A stretch of 64,000 bases of DNA from Heliocybe sulcata. Lineage: Eukaryota > Basidiomycota > Agaricomycetes > Gloeophyllales > Gloeophyllaceae. The position numbers and the translations under genes were made by a program. Location: contig ML213509.1 in assembly GCA_004369045.1 (NCBI GenBank), forward strand, positions 440,858-504,857, written 5' to 3'. This document shows positions 34,558 to 45,509 of this stretch, one piece after another; within the stretch, counting starts at the first letter, position 1, and each line of letters begins with the position of its first letter. The notes under the pieces are model-generated. The model had not been told where the DNA came from, ran no database searches, and saw only the letters and a program-made list of their open reading frames with translations.

Positions 34558-37500
34558 TTACCGGTTAAGCCTCCACATCCCGTCCTTCGCAACCACGAGG
34601 CCTTCGCGCCTGGCTGCCTCCATGTACATGCCAAGCTGCTCAATGCTGCGATCATATCCGGGGGCAAACTTGAGCATGGTTTGTATTCGATCGAGGGGGA
34701 GTAAGCCCAAGTTCGTGAGCATGCCTTCGATGAACTGCAATCATTGTTTACATGATCAGGTGTTACATTTACAATGACTGCGTGCAGACTCACTTTCCAG
34801 TACATGCGAACCTGCTCGGCTTGTTGCTGCTGTGCGGTCTGCGCACCGGGAAGCTCATCCATAGAAATTGCAGAGCGCGAGGCAGGGACCGCCCCAGGTT
34901 CGGAGGATGGTTCTTCTGCGATTTCCAGGAGCCTGTAGTTATCCGTTTCCTCCTCCTTGAGGATGCCCAGGTCGACTAGAACAAGTAGCCCTTTCGAGAC
35001 TGATGGCCTGTCGATACGTCCCATCTGAGCTATTAACTCATCAACACTCCAGCGATCTAGGTACATTTCGTTAACCAGACGGGGGATGTGTATCGGAAGC
35101 GGAGACTTACCCCTTTCGGAGAATAGTTCGACTATCGCGGCTGACACTGGTGGGACATCGACCTCGAGCGTGCGGTCCTGCAACTCAACCTCAATTTTGA
35201 CAGTACCCATGTGAGAGAGCCAGACGAGCTTCTTGTCGGGCTTGAACGCGGTGTATTCGCGCGCATATTCTTCTTGAACGCTATTCACCAGTTCAGCGGC
35301 GATACCGCGAACAGAAGGCAAGAAGACCTACGCTCGTAATCTTGACGGTAACGTGAATGTTCCCGTCTGCAGAGTCGGCCAGAAGTGCCGCGATATGATA
35401 ATCGGATGCAGCAGAGACTGGCGTGCCGTTTGTCAGACAGGTTATGGATGTCAGCATCGGCTTTTGAGAGGGAACTTACTGGCTTCTGCGACTGCACGTG
35501 CTGGTCTATGCGTCTCGAATCCGTCATATCCCTTAACATGACTTCGCAGACCTGCAGAGCCGCCTCGCCGAAGCGCACTTTCAATATTTCAATGTTCCGC
35601 CGCTGCAGATGAGAGTCTTAAGAATCATGCAAAAAAATATAAAGCCATCTGGACAGGTACCTCCTTCTCGTAATTCCCATCAGTCACGTTGAGCAGCCGC
35701 TGCGCTAGCAGAACTTGCAGCTCCTTGACGAACAGATCCTTCGATTCATATATACTGACGAGGGTACTGACGATGTCTCCGGGCTTATTTGCTCGGAAGT
35801 CTAATCCCTCATGAGTGCATCAACTTAGCTACCGAAAAGTGATAAAGATGATACTTACCTGGACCTGCATCGAGTGGCTCCGGTTCCCACGTGACGTCTG
35901 TGTAGTCTTCTACGTCTCGAGATACGAGCGGCACCAAGGGGTCATTGTCGTCCACTAAAGAAGTACCATTCTCGCCATCCCCAACTAGATCAGCCACTAT
36001 GCAGCGAATGGTGTCGGGACGGTCGCTGTAAATGGACCGTACTTAGTCTTAGAGAGACAAAGTACAAGGAGGAAGGAACTAGCGAAACTCCTTACCGAAG
36101 ATACCGACGGATTGGATCTGCGACCTTGTACAGCAACACGCCTGGCGGGTCCACAACACGCAGACACTTGATGATGGAGACATATTGAGTAAGGATGTCC
36201 TTCGTGTCAGCGCCCGGGTGGAGCAGGCGCTTCTTATTGCTAGTACCACAGCTGAATCAGAATAACCCGCGTGTCCCTGAGGAAGAGCCTCACGCCTTTC
36301 GCAAAGTGGACACCAGGTTGGAGCGCTGGTCAACCCGGTGTAGACATTCCTAGTGGAGATGGTATCAGCACGACGGACTTTGCATCGTCCAAGATCCATT
36401 CTACCTTCAAATCCTCGAGAGCAGGTTTAGAGTCAGGGAAATCGACGATCATGTCGAAAATTTCAGACGTCCTATGATAACACATCCATTACACCGCGAG
36501 AGCACCGACATTGAAGGATGTCGTACCGTAGGTCACACAGGACTTTACAGACATGATAGTCAAACCGTGAGCCAACTCCGGACATCATCTTTCCGGCCTC
36601 CTCCGCTTCATTGCAGAAAGCAGTCAGTATGTTCGTCAGCCTGGTGGGTGACAAGACCATCTCACAGTTTTTGGCTCCCCGCGCGTAAGGCAGACACATC
36701 CACGGCACCATTTTCTTTGTCATCCATTCCCGCATGCCCGTTAGCATCTTCTCCGACCACTTGCCCTCGCAGGTCTTCCGAATATAGCCTTCGATGTGCT
36801 CGTAGCAGACGCTGGCAATGAGGGACTCATATCGCTCCACCAAGCCCAAAGCAAAGAACGACTCCCACGCAGACTGATCGAGCTTGACATTGTCTGACAT
36901 ATCGTCAGAGATGGGCAGAGTGGAGGCAACGAGGACTTTGAAGCCGCGCGAGAATGAAGGGGGAAGGATGGAATAAATGTGCGTGTGGAAGGCGACGGTA
37001 AAGTGGTCCGTGACAACATGACCTAGGCTTTTCGGGGCGTCGTCCTGACTGTCAGCTAGCCAGAGGTCGGGTACAGATGAAGAATCATACTCGGCTAGGG
37101 GATGCCAGGCGTTGAACCACTCTACCAGTCGGTTCACCAATTGAGCGATGATTCGGGGATCGTCGGTTTCCTTCATGATGGACGCTGGATGAGTATCAAC
37201 GAAGTATGGGGGCGGTCGCACTCGTACCTCATACTTGCTCATGTACTCTTCGACTTCATGCTTAATCAAATATTCCTGTTGGTGCATATCGTCTGTATAT
37301 TGTCAACTGACGGTACGAGCGTTCAATGACAGGGCAGGAGCGGACCTAAGAAGTTCTCCAGTACAGTATACAGCAGCCTCGTCTGCCCCAGCACGTCGAA
37401 TGCCATCTTGACTTCCACCGGATCTGAGCAGGACTCCCGATTACAAGAAGTTGTTTAGACGAACGCGGAGTAACCTACTGTACTTAGGACGCGGCTGTGA

Positions 37501-37711
37501 CAAGGGTCGTGGTCGCAGGAAATCTGCTGCTATCTTCCATGCCTATTATCCTACCTCAGTAGTGGGAAGTCTGAGAAAAGCTAGATATACTTGCCTTACT
37601 GAGTGTCATTAGCCCTGATATGCCAGGTTGGTGGTGATTGAGATTGCTGAACGCCTCCTGCCATTTGTCCTCGACGAACGCTAGCACTGCCGGAGTGGCC
37701 GTTGTAGTCAT
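34558..37711 (-). CDS. APC2: anaphase-promoting complex subunit 2 (cullin)
   Basis: The gene begins with exons 37711-37595, 37542-37479, 37423-37346 and 37292-36527, then further exons to a TAG at 34558. The product is a cullin-family scaffold of the APC/C ubiquitin ligase: VEVKMAFDVLGQTRLLYTVL, QEYLIKHEVEEYMSKYEV, ITRLEHIEGYIRK-like cullin repeats (FFALGLVERYESLIASV), the junction VCDLRTSEIFDMIVDFPDSK, then the cullin homology part DILTQYVSIIKCLRVVDPPG, VELQAQRLLNVTDGNYEKE-type block (LVKELQVLLAQRLLNVTDGN), NIEILKVRFGEAALQVCEVM and WSVDELIAQMGRIDRPSVSK, ending in the APC2 C-terminal winged domain (IEGMLTNLGLLPLDRIQTML, GMYMEAARREGLVVAKDG). The start is the only in-frame ATG after a stop. Intron 1 begins GCAAGT, a canonical GC donor. 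Middle exon borders between 36526 and 35000 were not all fixed. Confidence 0.85.
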
Positions 37712-38589
37712 CAAATCCAGAGAAATCTAGAGGTAACAGGAAGCTCTTGCATACACTGAAGTCCTTGAACAAAGGCTTGTGCACATAGAAAGGGTGGCTG
37801 ATGTGTTCGCGCGCAAATGTGGCGCGTCGTCGCGCACAGGACCCCGGAACGGTGATGTTCTGGGTCCTAGCCACATAACCGGGGTGGCTTGCAACGCAGG
37901 CATGAACGAACGTCGTCTACCTTTCCACGTTCCAACACGCTGGACCCCCTCAGAACTTGCGGGAATCCAATCTCTGAGCGACATATTATCGTCTGGCGGA
38001 CCGATAGGTTTTATTTTCTTGTGCCTCAGGTGCTGACGCAGCGGCTCAATGGACCAGGCATGATAATATGAATACAGGACACTACTACCCCTACAGGCTC
38101 TGTGCTGCTACTTGCGTCGAACACTCTCACCTGTCTGCGCGTAGCCCTCACATTTCTAACTTGCCATATGGCTTGTGCGCCTGAGACCATGATGGGCTCT
38201 GTTATACTCGTCCGGAGGTGCTCATGGATCCATGAAAGACCATAGGACATTTCCCGCAGGACTATAAGTGCGTTCATTTCTTAGCTTCCACTACTAAATG
38301 GCTAGGCCCGTGTTCTCGCAAGGAGGACCTTGACATCATCGGCTCGCTCTGCTATCTGTCGTGGTTCGCTCAGAGCGGGCAGTGTCTCCAGTCTGAATGT
38401 CTCTATGCTATAAAGAGCGCAATGGTTGGTTTGCTCAAGCTACTGTCAATATTATTTCCTAGCTCCCCTGCCAGTTGGTCCGTCTGCCGGGACAGCTGCG
38501 CCGGATTAACTGGCTTCAATTGAGGCAGTACTTGTCACGCTTACATATTCTCGTTAGGATGGTTTCCGCTGTGTAGCGTATACCGCACC
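37712..38589. other. intergenic, no supported gene
   Basis: Upstream of APC2. Minus-strand open stretches at 37727-37984 and 38026-38277 were examined; neither shows family content nor a consistent splice model, although a short lineage-specific gene cannot be ruled out. Confidence 0.35.
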
Positions 38590-38655
38590 ACATTGCACGA
38601 ACTACGTGGCGTTGTGAATGGTAAGGAGGCAGAAGGGGTTAGATGGCGGGGTTAA
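38590..38655 (+). pseudogene. relic of the ankyrin-gene 3' end
   Basis: Matches the last coding stretch of the 39534-40849 gene base by base with differences: a TTGCACGAACTACGTGG block and GGTTAGATGGCGGGGTTA correspond to TGTGCAAACGACCTGG and GGTTAGATGGCCGGATTA at 40778-40835. No frame survives. It implies that a related gene once stood upstream. Confidence 0.5.
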
Positions 38656-39533
38656 ACCACTTGACTGAACAGGTCGCTCTCGAATTTCCTTTTGTTTCCG
38701 TATTATCCGTATCCAGCACGGCAGCGTACTTCTGCCAGGCTCTTCCTGGTGCTATCCACCGTCCATCAACGGAAGCTTGCTTGCGTGACCCGAGTGTGCT
38801 GATCTTGGATCTAAGGTCCCGAGTGTGCTGATCTTGGATCTAAGGTGAGCGTGGGTCAGTCACTATGCATTAACGCGGGAGAATCTCAAATCTTTCTCCG
38901 TCTTCTCACATAACATCGACTCGACATCCGTTGACGTAATTTTGAATATCGTCTGCAGGTGAATGTGCCTTGGCACTCTTCTTCCGTCGGCTATTTAGTC
39001 TGTAGGGGTCAGAGCGCCTCATGCCACCGGCAGTCCATGTGCATGATCAAACGTTCACTTCACATGTGCCACATCTTTTAGTTGGACTCGGAGAACATCT
39101 GACGGAGCCCGGTGCTCTTGAGTACCTCCCCAGGCATGCCGCACTCATCTAGTCCACGGCATCTCGAAGGCAGTTTCCACGAGCATCCTCCAGAATGTTA
39201 ACGCGCCTACGCGCCGGCCCTGCACAATTCCAAGCAATCGACGACTTTAGGCCAAATAGAACGCACGTTGGCGCAATGGAACCGGGTTGTGGGGAAAGGA
39301 GGTCAATTATGGCATAATCTATTGTGGCAATTTCGCCATTTTTCATACCAAGTCATAATCCTGAGAGAGAGAGCCGCATAGGTCACTGCCGATGCACAGC
39401 AGCTGACCAGACTCATCTCTCTGCTTCTGAAGACGTCGCTTATAACTCCCTCCGAGGTACTGCCACATCAGCGCGGCCAACGGCCAGTCTCCTGCAAGCC
39501 AGCCCCCGTCGGTCTCATTTTATATTGAAAGCC
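38656..39533. other. intergenic with a 29-bp tandem duplication
   Basis: No gene seen. Holds the promoter of the ankyrin-type gene and the short tandem duplication at 38789-38846. Confidence 0.45.
38789..38846. repeat. 29-bp perfect tandem duplication
   Basis: A 29-base unit beginning CCCGAGTGTGCTGATC and ending GATCTAAGGT occurs at 38789-38817 and again directly at 38818-38846 without a mismatch, so the duplication must be recent. Confidence 0.85.
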
Positions 39534-40849
39534 ATGACCGGAAGCCAACGCCACACATTCAGCAACGTAAGATCCCTATGTCATGCTTTAGACCTGCTGA
39601 AGCTGAATAGACCAATATATGACAGGCCCAATACCGTCGAGGAGGACAATCCATATTGCCTGGCTACCCTACGTGGTCCACGCATTCTGCGAAATCCCAT
39701 ACCCGCAGCTCCGACATCCCTTGCGACACATGCACCATACTGAAGGACGGCCCGGCGCAGGAGGGCGGACACGAGAGAATCGATGATGGGAAACACGACG
39801 ACCGCCTTTTTGACGCTGTGGCCACGGAGAGAGGAGCGGTCGTATCCCATATCATTCAAGAAAAGTACCGCGCCGATCGACAGTCTCTGCAGAGACGTGA
39901 TCCCTCGGGCTACACGCTCCTCCACATAGCAGCAGTCTCCGGGAATGTTGTGGCAGTCTCTTCTCTTATAGGACTCGGCTTCGTTTCACATCTGCGTGAT
40001 TGCAGCAACATCGAGGGAGCTACACCGCTCGATCTTTGCAGGAACCGTATGGAACAGGACAGAATTCTGGAAGAGGAGCACTTATCGACAGGTTGGACTG
40101 GATACAATCCAGACTATCTGGTGGTGGAGCTGATGCTGCGCCGAAATATGGGCGAAGAGTCGTTGTTGGAGGAGTTGGAGGACGAAGAATATATCAAGAA
40201 ATTTCGCTGGGGTTGCACCTGCGGGCAATGTACCGATGGCTGGCTTTCGCTCAGGATGAGATTCCGCCTCATAGGTGAGCGGATATTTTTGCTCTCCTGC
40301 CGTCTCTCATAGATCTTAGGGCCGACTGCTGGTGCTATGGAAGAAGAAGGATGGGAGGACTGGTCGACGCAATGTCTCCCTGAGCATCTCCGCCTTCCAC
40401 AGCGGCCCAAGTCCTTCGGTGGTGGCTATCGTGCTGTCATGGGTGCCATTTTCGAACTCATGCAGTACTTTCGAGAGGCTCCAACGGCTCAAAAAGTAGG
40501 GCATCATTTGTGGCGCAATTGGGATAACCAAGGCATGAAGAATATCAATGAATATCTGTCTCAAGGAGGGACCGTCGAGGACGCTCTGGACTATTTGACT
40601 ACAGAAGCCAGACAACAAGCCCCGCTTGTCGGAGACGGGTCTTTCGACAGGCTTATGGAGAAGGACTTCAAGGACTTGGCAGGAATGGACCTAGGCATTG
40701 GACACGAGACGGATATCGACGACCAAGTAAGATATGGTCTGGGCATACAACAGGAATGGAGAACTGCGCCACGCTGTGCAAACGACCTGGAGTTCGCGAT
40801 GGTAAGGAGACACCTAGGGTTAGATGGCCGGATTAAGCGACATCCCTAG
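39534..40849 (+). CDS. ankyrin-type protein of a basidiomycete-expanded family
   Basis: Three exons (39534-39566, 39626-40274, 40320-40849) sum to 403 residues. An ankyrin-like pair is visible: RDPSGYTLLHIAAVSGNVVA then VSSLIGLGFVSHLRD, followed by GATPLDLCRNRMEQD. A Cys-rich spot GCTCGQCTDGWLSLRMRFRL and a helical C-terminal domain (YRAVMGAIFELMQYFREAPT) follow. I recognise the layout from many uncharacterised Agaricomycete proteins; function unknown, probably protein binding. The first exon codes only 11 residues. Two relics of the same family flank it (38590-38655 and 41446-41895), evidence of a local array with decay. The start is the first ATG that joins in frame to the second exon. Confidence 0.75.
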
Positions 40850-41445
40850 TGGAGGTCCATCTGGAGGTCCCTCGGCTTCGACGCGCTACTCTTCCGTACG
40901 TCCATTATGCATATCTTGATCATATGTCGACCAGCACGTAATATGACACCCCGATAGGGTATGGTCTCCGCGTACACGTATACAGCCATACGTCTCTTTA
41001 GTTTTCTACGGTCCTCTGTCAAGGTTTCCTTCTGGAATATCCCGAACGTCGACTACCTTCCTTACAAAGTCAGAGGAGGATTCTTGCCGGAGCGCAAGTT
41101 GAAGCATGCAACCGAATGCTTGATTCGGCAGGGTTCTGACTCACGTCTGGGCAAGGAATCGTGCGCTTGTGTTAGCGCCATGTTGCTTGACATCTCCGTC
41201 ACCCCGCCATGGGGCTCGGATTAAGGACATCTTCCATTTCTGTCTTTAAAAGACGAGAACGAAGCTTGTCCTTAACATGTCCTGCTTTGCGTCCGCACTG
41301 TTGGACAGGTCGTGGCGGTTTACAACAGTGCTTTTCGAGGATTATTATCACAGTTTGATCGCGGTGTAACTCTGTACCTTTCCAGCTCGTCAGGCCGTAC
41401 TTCCGATCTAATACATACACCTGGCTATCGGTCGCTTCGCTAGCT
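40850..41445. other. intergenic, possible debris
   Basis: An 87-codon plus-strand open stretch at 40961-41224 contains no motif that I recognise. It may be a remnant of the 5' part of the decayed copy at 41446-41895. Confidence 0.35.
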
Positions 41446-41895
41446 TTGGCGGCCCATATTTGTAAGATGGGTGAAGAACCCGATGCCACCAGCAGGTCCT
41501 TCCACTTCGCCTACGCTCACTCACCCCTTACAAGAGTTCCAAGCTTCAAGACTGGATACCGGCTCATATTCCAGACAATCTATGACCTGCTCTGTGCCTC
41601 TACTGCTCCGACGGCACGGAATATCCACGAGTACATTCGGAGCAGGCAGGACCAAGGGACGCCTAACGACCCGGCTGCCGTCAATCCAGCGGCAGGACCA
41701 TTGGACATGCACTGGATTAATTTGACGAGCGCAGCTCAACCGTCGGCTCCTATCGTAGGAGCAGGCTGGTTCGAGGCGTATATATGCACACGGACAATTT
41801 GAGCATAGCCGGGAAACAAGCGTCCAACTGCGTGAACGACTTATAATTCTGACTGGTTAGAAGGCACCTAGGACTGGACGGCGGTGTTAGAGAGT
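41446..41895 (+). pseudogene. decayed partial copy of the ankyrin-type gene (C-terminal domain)
   Basis: An open stretch of ~118 codons matches the C-terminal domain of the 39534-40849 protein: GYRLIFQTIYDLL for GYRAVMGAIFELM, APTARNIHEYIRS for APTAQKVGHHLWR, and APIVGAGWFEAY for APLVGDGSFDRL. After a stop, the nucleotide match continues to a remnant of MVRRHLGLDG at about 41860-41885. The ankyrin half is missing. It may still be transcribed, but no start or splice site of the parent is kept. Confidence 0.55.
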
Positions 41896-42094
41896 AGAAC
41901 GATCTCCGGTTCGACAAAACCTAAAGAGGAGAGGACAGAAGAGCCCTGACTAACTGTACTTGATATTAGACAAGCGCCCGTGTAGTAGTCCGAGGACTTG
42001 TGCGGAAGGACGGGTAAAATGCGAGAAGTGGCATTAGCAAGACAGCAGCACTAGCACAGCAGGGTATATCGTCCAGTGCAGCGTCCACAGGGTT

Positions 42095-43537
42095 CTACTG
42101 CTGCTTGTCCACCATGGTCAACTCGATTGCGAGCCGAGCCAGCATCTCATCCGCGCGCGGATTTCGAGGGAAAGACCGACCGTCTCCCCTACTAGAGAAG
42201 GCATTGTATGGTCAGTACTCTCTGACCCAACAAAGGATAGAGGAAATGGGTATCTTCTGAGCAAACGAAGGGTACTTACCTCCCGCCACCGCATGCTAGT
42301 CGATACATCAAACCCCACTTCTTACTCCATCCAAAGACTTGCACCCAATTCTTGCGCCAACCTATATCATATAGACGTATATGGCGGTGTGCATCCTTGA
42401 CGAGTATACGCTGGCGGAAAGACAGCTCATCCTCGTGAGGAGGATTTGAGAGTTTCTGGCTATCCTCAGATGGAGGCAGTGGAGGAAGACATCGGAGGAG
42501 CAGGAACGGAGATAGATGCTCGAGAGTAGTTTGGTTCGTTCTGCATTCGACATTGCATCTCAGTAGCTCCTCCGAACAATGGAAGTGTACTCACGATACA
42601 AGATATATGTGGTAGATTAGGAAAGATCCTATTACGAAAGAGAAGACAAAGCCTTCCGAGAACAGGAAGAGCATGTGTAGGGGAGTTCTGTCGTCCTGTA
42701 ACATTATACGGCATGTTAGGAAAACTCAAATTGTAATGCGAATAAACACTACCATTTCATAGGGATTCGTAAAGGCATAGCAGAGAGCCGGTCCAGATAC
42801 GCAGGCTATATACGCCGCGAGAAGGGTTAAAGCCGTCAGAAAATGGATGAAGGCTGGATGCGTTCGATGACCCTAAATTCCGTTAAGTCACGATATAATA
42901 GCATTACAGAAGACAACATACAATGCACTTATTGCCGATCCAAGCGCAATGATGGTCTGCTACTGTGAGGGTCGTTAACAGTCACGAACGGAATGTCTTA
43001 CCCATTTTCAGTACACATCGCCCGCACTGAGAGCAATGATGTGCTCGTTCGGGCTTTGTGGATTGGCATTTGCGACACCAGCCTTCAAGATTTGTAGACT
43101 CATCGTGACCACCCATGAGAGCTTCCGTCAAGGACATTTCCGCATCCTCGTCGGCATGTCCTGTACTCCGATTCTCGGGGGTGACGGGGCCAGGGTCTCG
43201 CGCGACGCAGACGATGAGTGAAGAGAACGCGAGAAGTGTGAGGAGGTAAATACACGATAGGTGTAGTATGAATCGTAATGGGGAGTTCAGCGTCTTCAGG
43301 TGATGATTGACAAGCACGACTAGTATGGAAGGATGTGGTGATAAGATGAACAGGACAGCGACTACCAAGCTTGATTAGAAGCTTTAAGGAGGGCAATACG
43401 GGGACCTGCTTACAGCAAAGAGGTATATAATGATAGAAACGTTTGACGGGTCTTTCGTCTTCATCAACCGAAACCGGCGAGAGCGGATTGCTGCGCAGCG
43501 GCAGCTCCAGAGTGACCAGAGGGGTTGTACGGTTCAT
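42095..43537 (-). CDS. DHHC palmitoyltransferase
   Basis: Seven exons (43537-43414, 43361-43002, 42956-42922, 42872-42753, 42695-42595, 42540-42280, 42191-42095) sum to 365 residues. The protein transfers palmitate to cysteines of target proteins at membranes. Two membrane spans precede the cysteine-rich domain (AVLFILSPHPSILVVLVNHH and FILHLSCIYLLTLLAFSSLI), then WCRKCQSTKPERAHHCSQCG, RCVLKMDHHCAWIGNKCIGH with the active DHHC split by an intron after the first base of Asp, and two further spans (FIHFLTALTLLAAYIACVSG, GFVFSFVIGSFLIYHIYL). The C-terminal tail has the family's RLYDIGWRKNWVQVFG block and ends RADEMLARLAIELTM. Similar to the PFA3/PFA4/SWF1 group; which one cannot be settled by eye. 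Divergent from the F-box-like gene (206 bases between starts). Confidence 0.9.
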
Positions 43538-43743
43538 CACCGCAGCAGAAGGAAACTTAAAGTTCTAAAGCAACAGAAACATAGAGCGCCGGGCCGTCAG
43601 TACTTCAGCTTCAGTGGTGAAAACAGTCGCGGGTCAGGTTAAAGCGAGCGCAGCATCGCCGACGGCGTCTAAGAGACTTGTAACGGCGAAGTCCGATTCT
43701 CTGATTCTCTACGCGACTAAGCGCCCACACGCGCCTGCTCGCC

Positions 43744-44949
43744 ATGAACCAACTACCGCTACCCGAAGAGCTCATCGCCCTCATCGTCGAATATGCATGC
43801 GTAGATGACGGCACCACCGCCCGTTCTCTGCTGTCGGCCTCGAAGCAGCTGATGCGCATCGTTACCCCGATCCAGTGGCACTCGCTCGCGCTCTCAGGTG
43901 CCGGTCAGTTCTGCGGATTCGCTCACGCATTGTCTCGAGTGTCTGAAAGGCCGATCTACCATCTGTTCATATCGGACAGGGTAGCGTCGAACGCGCGTCA
44001 CTTTTGGACGCCAAGCCGGGTGTCGAGAGACGGGACTGGTACGATCGAGGAGCTGCACAGCAAGGAGGAGAGGGAACGAATCCAATGGCGCAATGCTCAG
44101 AGCTTCATCTTGGAGCGTGCCGCACCGACTCTCCAGACCCTGACGTTCCTGGTCTTTGATCCCCGGAACAGTGCGCGTCGTGTTGGGGACATGTTGAAGC
44201 AGACATACCCTAACCTTCGTGAGCTCACGATTCGAGTGCCTCCTTTGCAACCCTTGTTTGCTTCGGATCCGATAGATCTGTCCACTATAGGCGGTAACGC
44301 AGGATTCGTCGCGACCTTTGGTAACTCCAAAGCCCACCTCTTGCCCCGCCTGGAGCGCCTGCATATTGCGGGCCATTACAAGACGTCGACGTCTGCTCCC
44401 AGTCGTATTGGCTCCATATCGTCAGGCGTCACCCATCTTCGCCTCTCGGGCATATTTGCGTATCCGTTCACGAGAGAGCTGGCCGCGGAGCTTTTCGCTC
44501 GAGGCGTGCTGGACCAGGATGTCCTAGTTGGGAATCCAGTGGCCCATGCGCCTCCGCACTTCGTCCCCGAGAGCGTGGAGCTTCTCGTTCTCCAGCCTAG
44601 CACACCAGACTACAGCAACAGCTGGGGCACAGACCATGGCGATTCTGCGATACAGCTCATGGGGGCCTTCGAAGCCGCTGCCCGAATTGGCACGCAGGTG
44701 CTGTACCTGCCTCCCATGGTCCATGGGTATTACGGCTACGACCAGGCCAAGGTAGACTGGCTGGATCGGATAGGCGGCGGCGCTGGCTGTTGGGTACCTC
44801 AAGAAGAAGTGGTCGTGCCGGCAGAGGCAGACCCCTCATCAGAAAATTTGCAAAGCTCCCATGGCGGGTCCATGCGGGCGCCGTCTGCTGGGAGTGGCAT
44901 GCAGGGGTATATACCGAGCTTTCTCAATGTCTTCTTGGGACGCTGGTGA
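43744..44949 (+). CDS. F-box-like protein, single exon
   Basis: One uninterrupted frame of 401 codons, unusual among these intron-rich neighbours. The N-terminus LPEELIALIVEYACVDD followed by ARSLLSASKQLMRIVTPIQW has the pattern of a short F-box, and the middle has leucine-rich segments (LQTLTFLVFD, NLRELTIRVP, LPRLERLHIAGH, VTHLRLSGIF) spaced like degenerate leucine-rich repeats. Agaricomycetes carry hundreds of such proteins, thought to recruit substrates to SCF ubiquitin ligases. No catalytic motif. The last ~60 residues are low complexity. The start is the first ATG after a C-rich leader. Confidence 0.72.
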   Translation: MNQLPLPEELIALIVEYACVDDGTTARSLLSASKQLMRIVTPIQWHSLALSGAGQFCGFAHALSRVSERPIYHLFISDRVASNARHFWTPSRVSRDGTGTIEELHSKEERERIQWRNAQSFILERAAPTLQTLTFLVFDPRNSARRVGDMLKQTYPNLRELTIRVPPLQPLFASDPIDLSTIGGNAGFVATFGNSKAHLLPRLERLHIAGHYKTSTSAPSRIGSISSGVTHLRLSGIFAYPFTRELAAELFARGVLDQDVLVGNPVAHAPPHFVPESVELLVLQPSTPDYSNSWGTDHGDSAIQLMGAFEAAARIGTQVLYLPPMVHGYYGYDQAKVDWLDRIGGGAGCWVPQEEVVVPAEADPSSENLQSSHGGSMRAPSAGSGMQGYIPSFLNVFLGRW

Positions 44950-45509
44950 AGGGGCGGGATGTCCTAGGGTGCGGCAGGGGCAATCGTCTTCCTTCATTTC
45001 GGGATTCAGGATCTCGCAGTTCATACCCATGTATCTGAATGGCTGTAGCTCAGGTCACGATGATATTTATACCTGGCCACCAACCACGTTGCGGATATGT
45101 TCAGCAATATTTTCTAGAGGGAGCCGCGGGAATATGGAAGCGCTTCATAGATCACTTCATCTAGACCTAACCGTTTCTACTTCTACGACGTATATCAATT
45201 TTCGACTTTGGCTGCATACGACTAACAGCTGAACGATTCCCGTCCCTTTCTGCTACCACCTGCACCAGGGCTCAGTTCGCGCCGAAACCCCCGTTTAAGA
45301 CCTCGGGCTGGGATCGGCGATCCCACCTAGGACAGGCGCTGACAATCACGATGGTACCGCTGTATGCTAGAAATATCATACTGATGTTTCCTAGGACGGT
45401 TAGTCGCTGTGCACTGGCCGGGCATGGGATTACCGGCCTGGTGTTATCTTTTGTGCCTGCAAAGTGTCGCCGGTACATATACAACCTCTGTCTGGTGCGG
45501 TGATCTGGG
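44950..45509. other. intergenic, no gene recognised
   Basis: 3' flank of the F-box-like gene and promoter of the thioesterase-like gene. A GGCTGTAGCTCAGG at about 45041 resembles the start of a tRNA, but the rest of a cloverleaf is absent. Confidence 0.5.

Noticed and set aside
37727-38277. Possible small minus-strand gene upstream of APC2
   Set aside because: Two open stretches in different frames could not be joined with good splice sites and have no recognisable content.
45036-45115. tRNA-like start GGCTGTAGCTCAGG
   Set aside because: No anticodon stem, no GGTTCRAATCC-type T arm and no matching acceptor stem follow; only the first ~14 bases resemble a tRNA.
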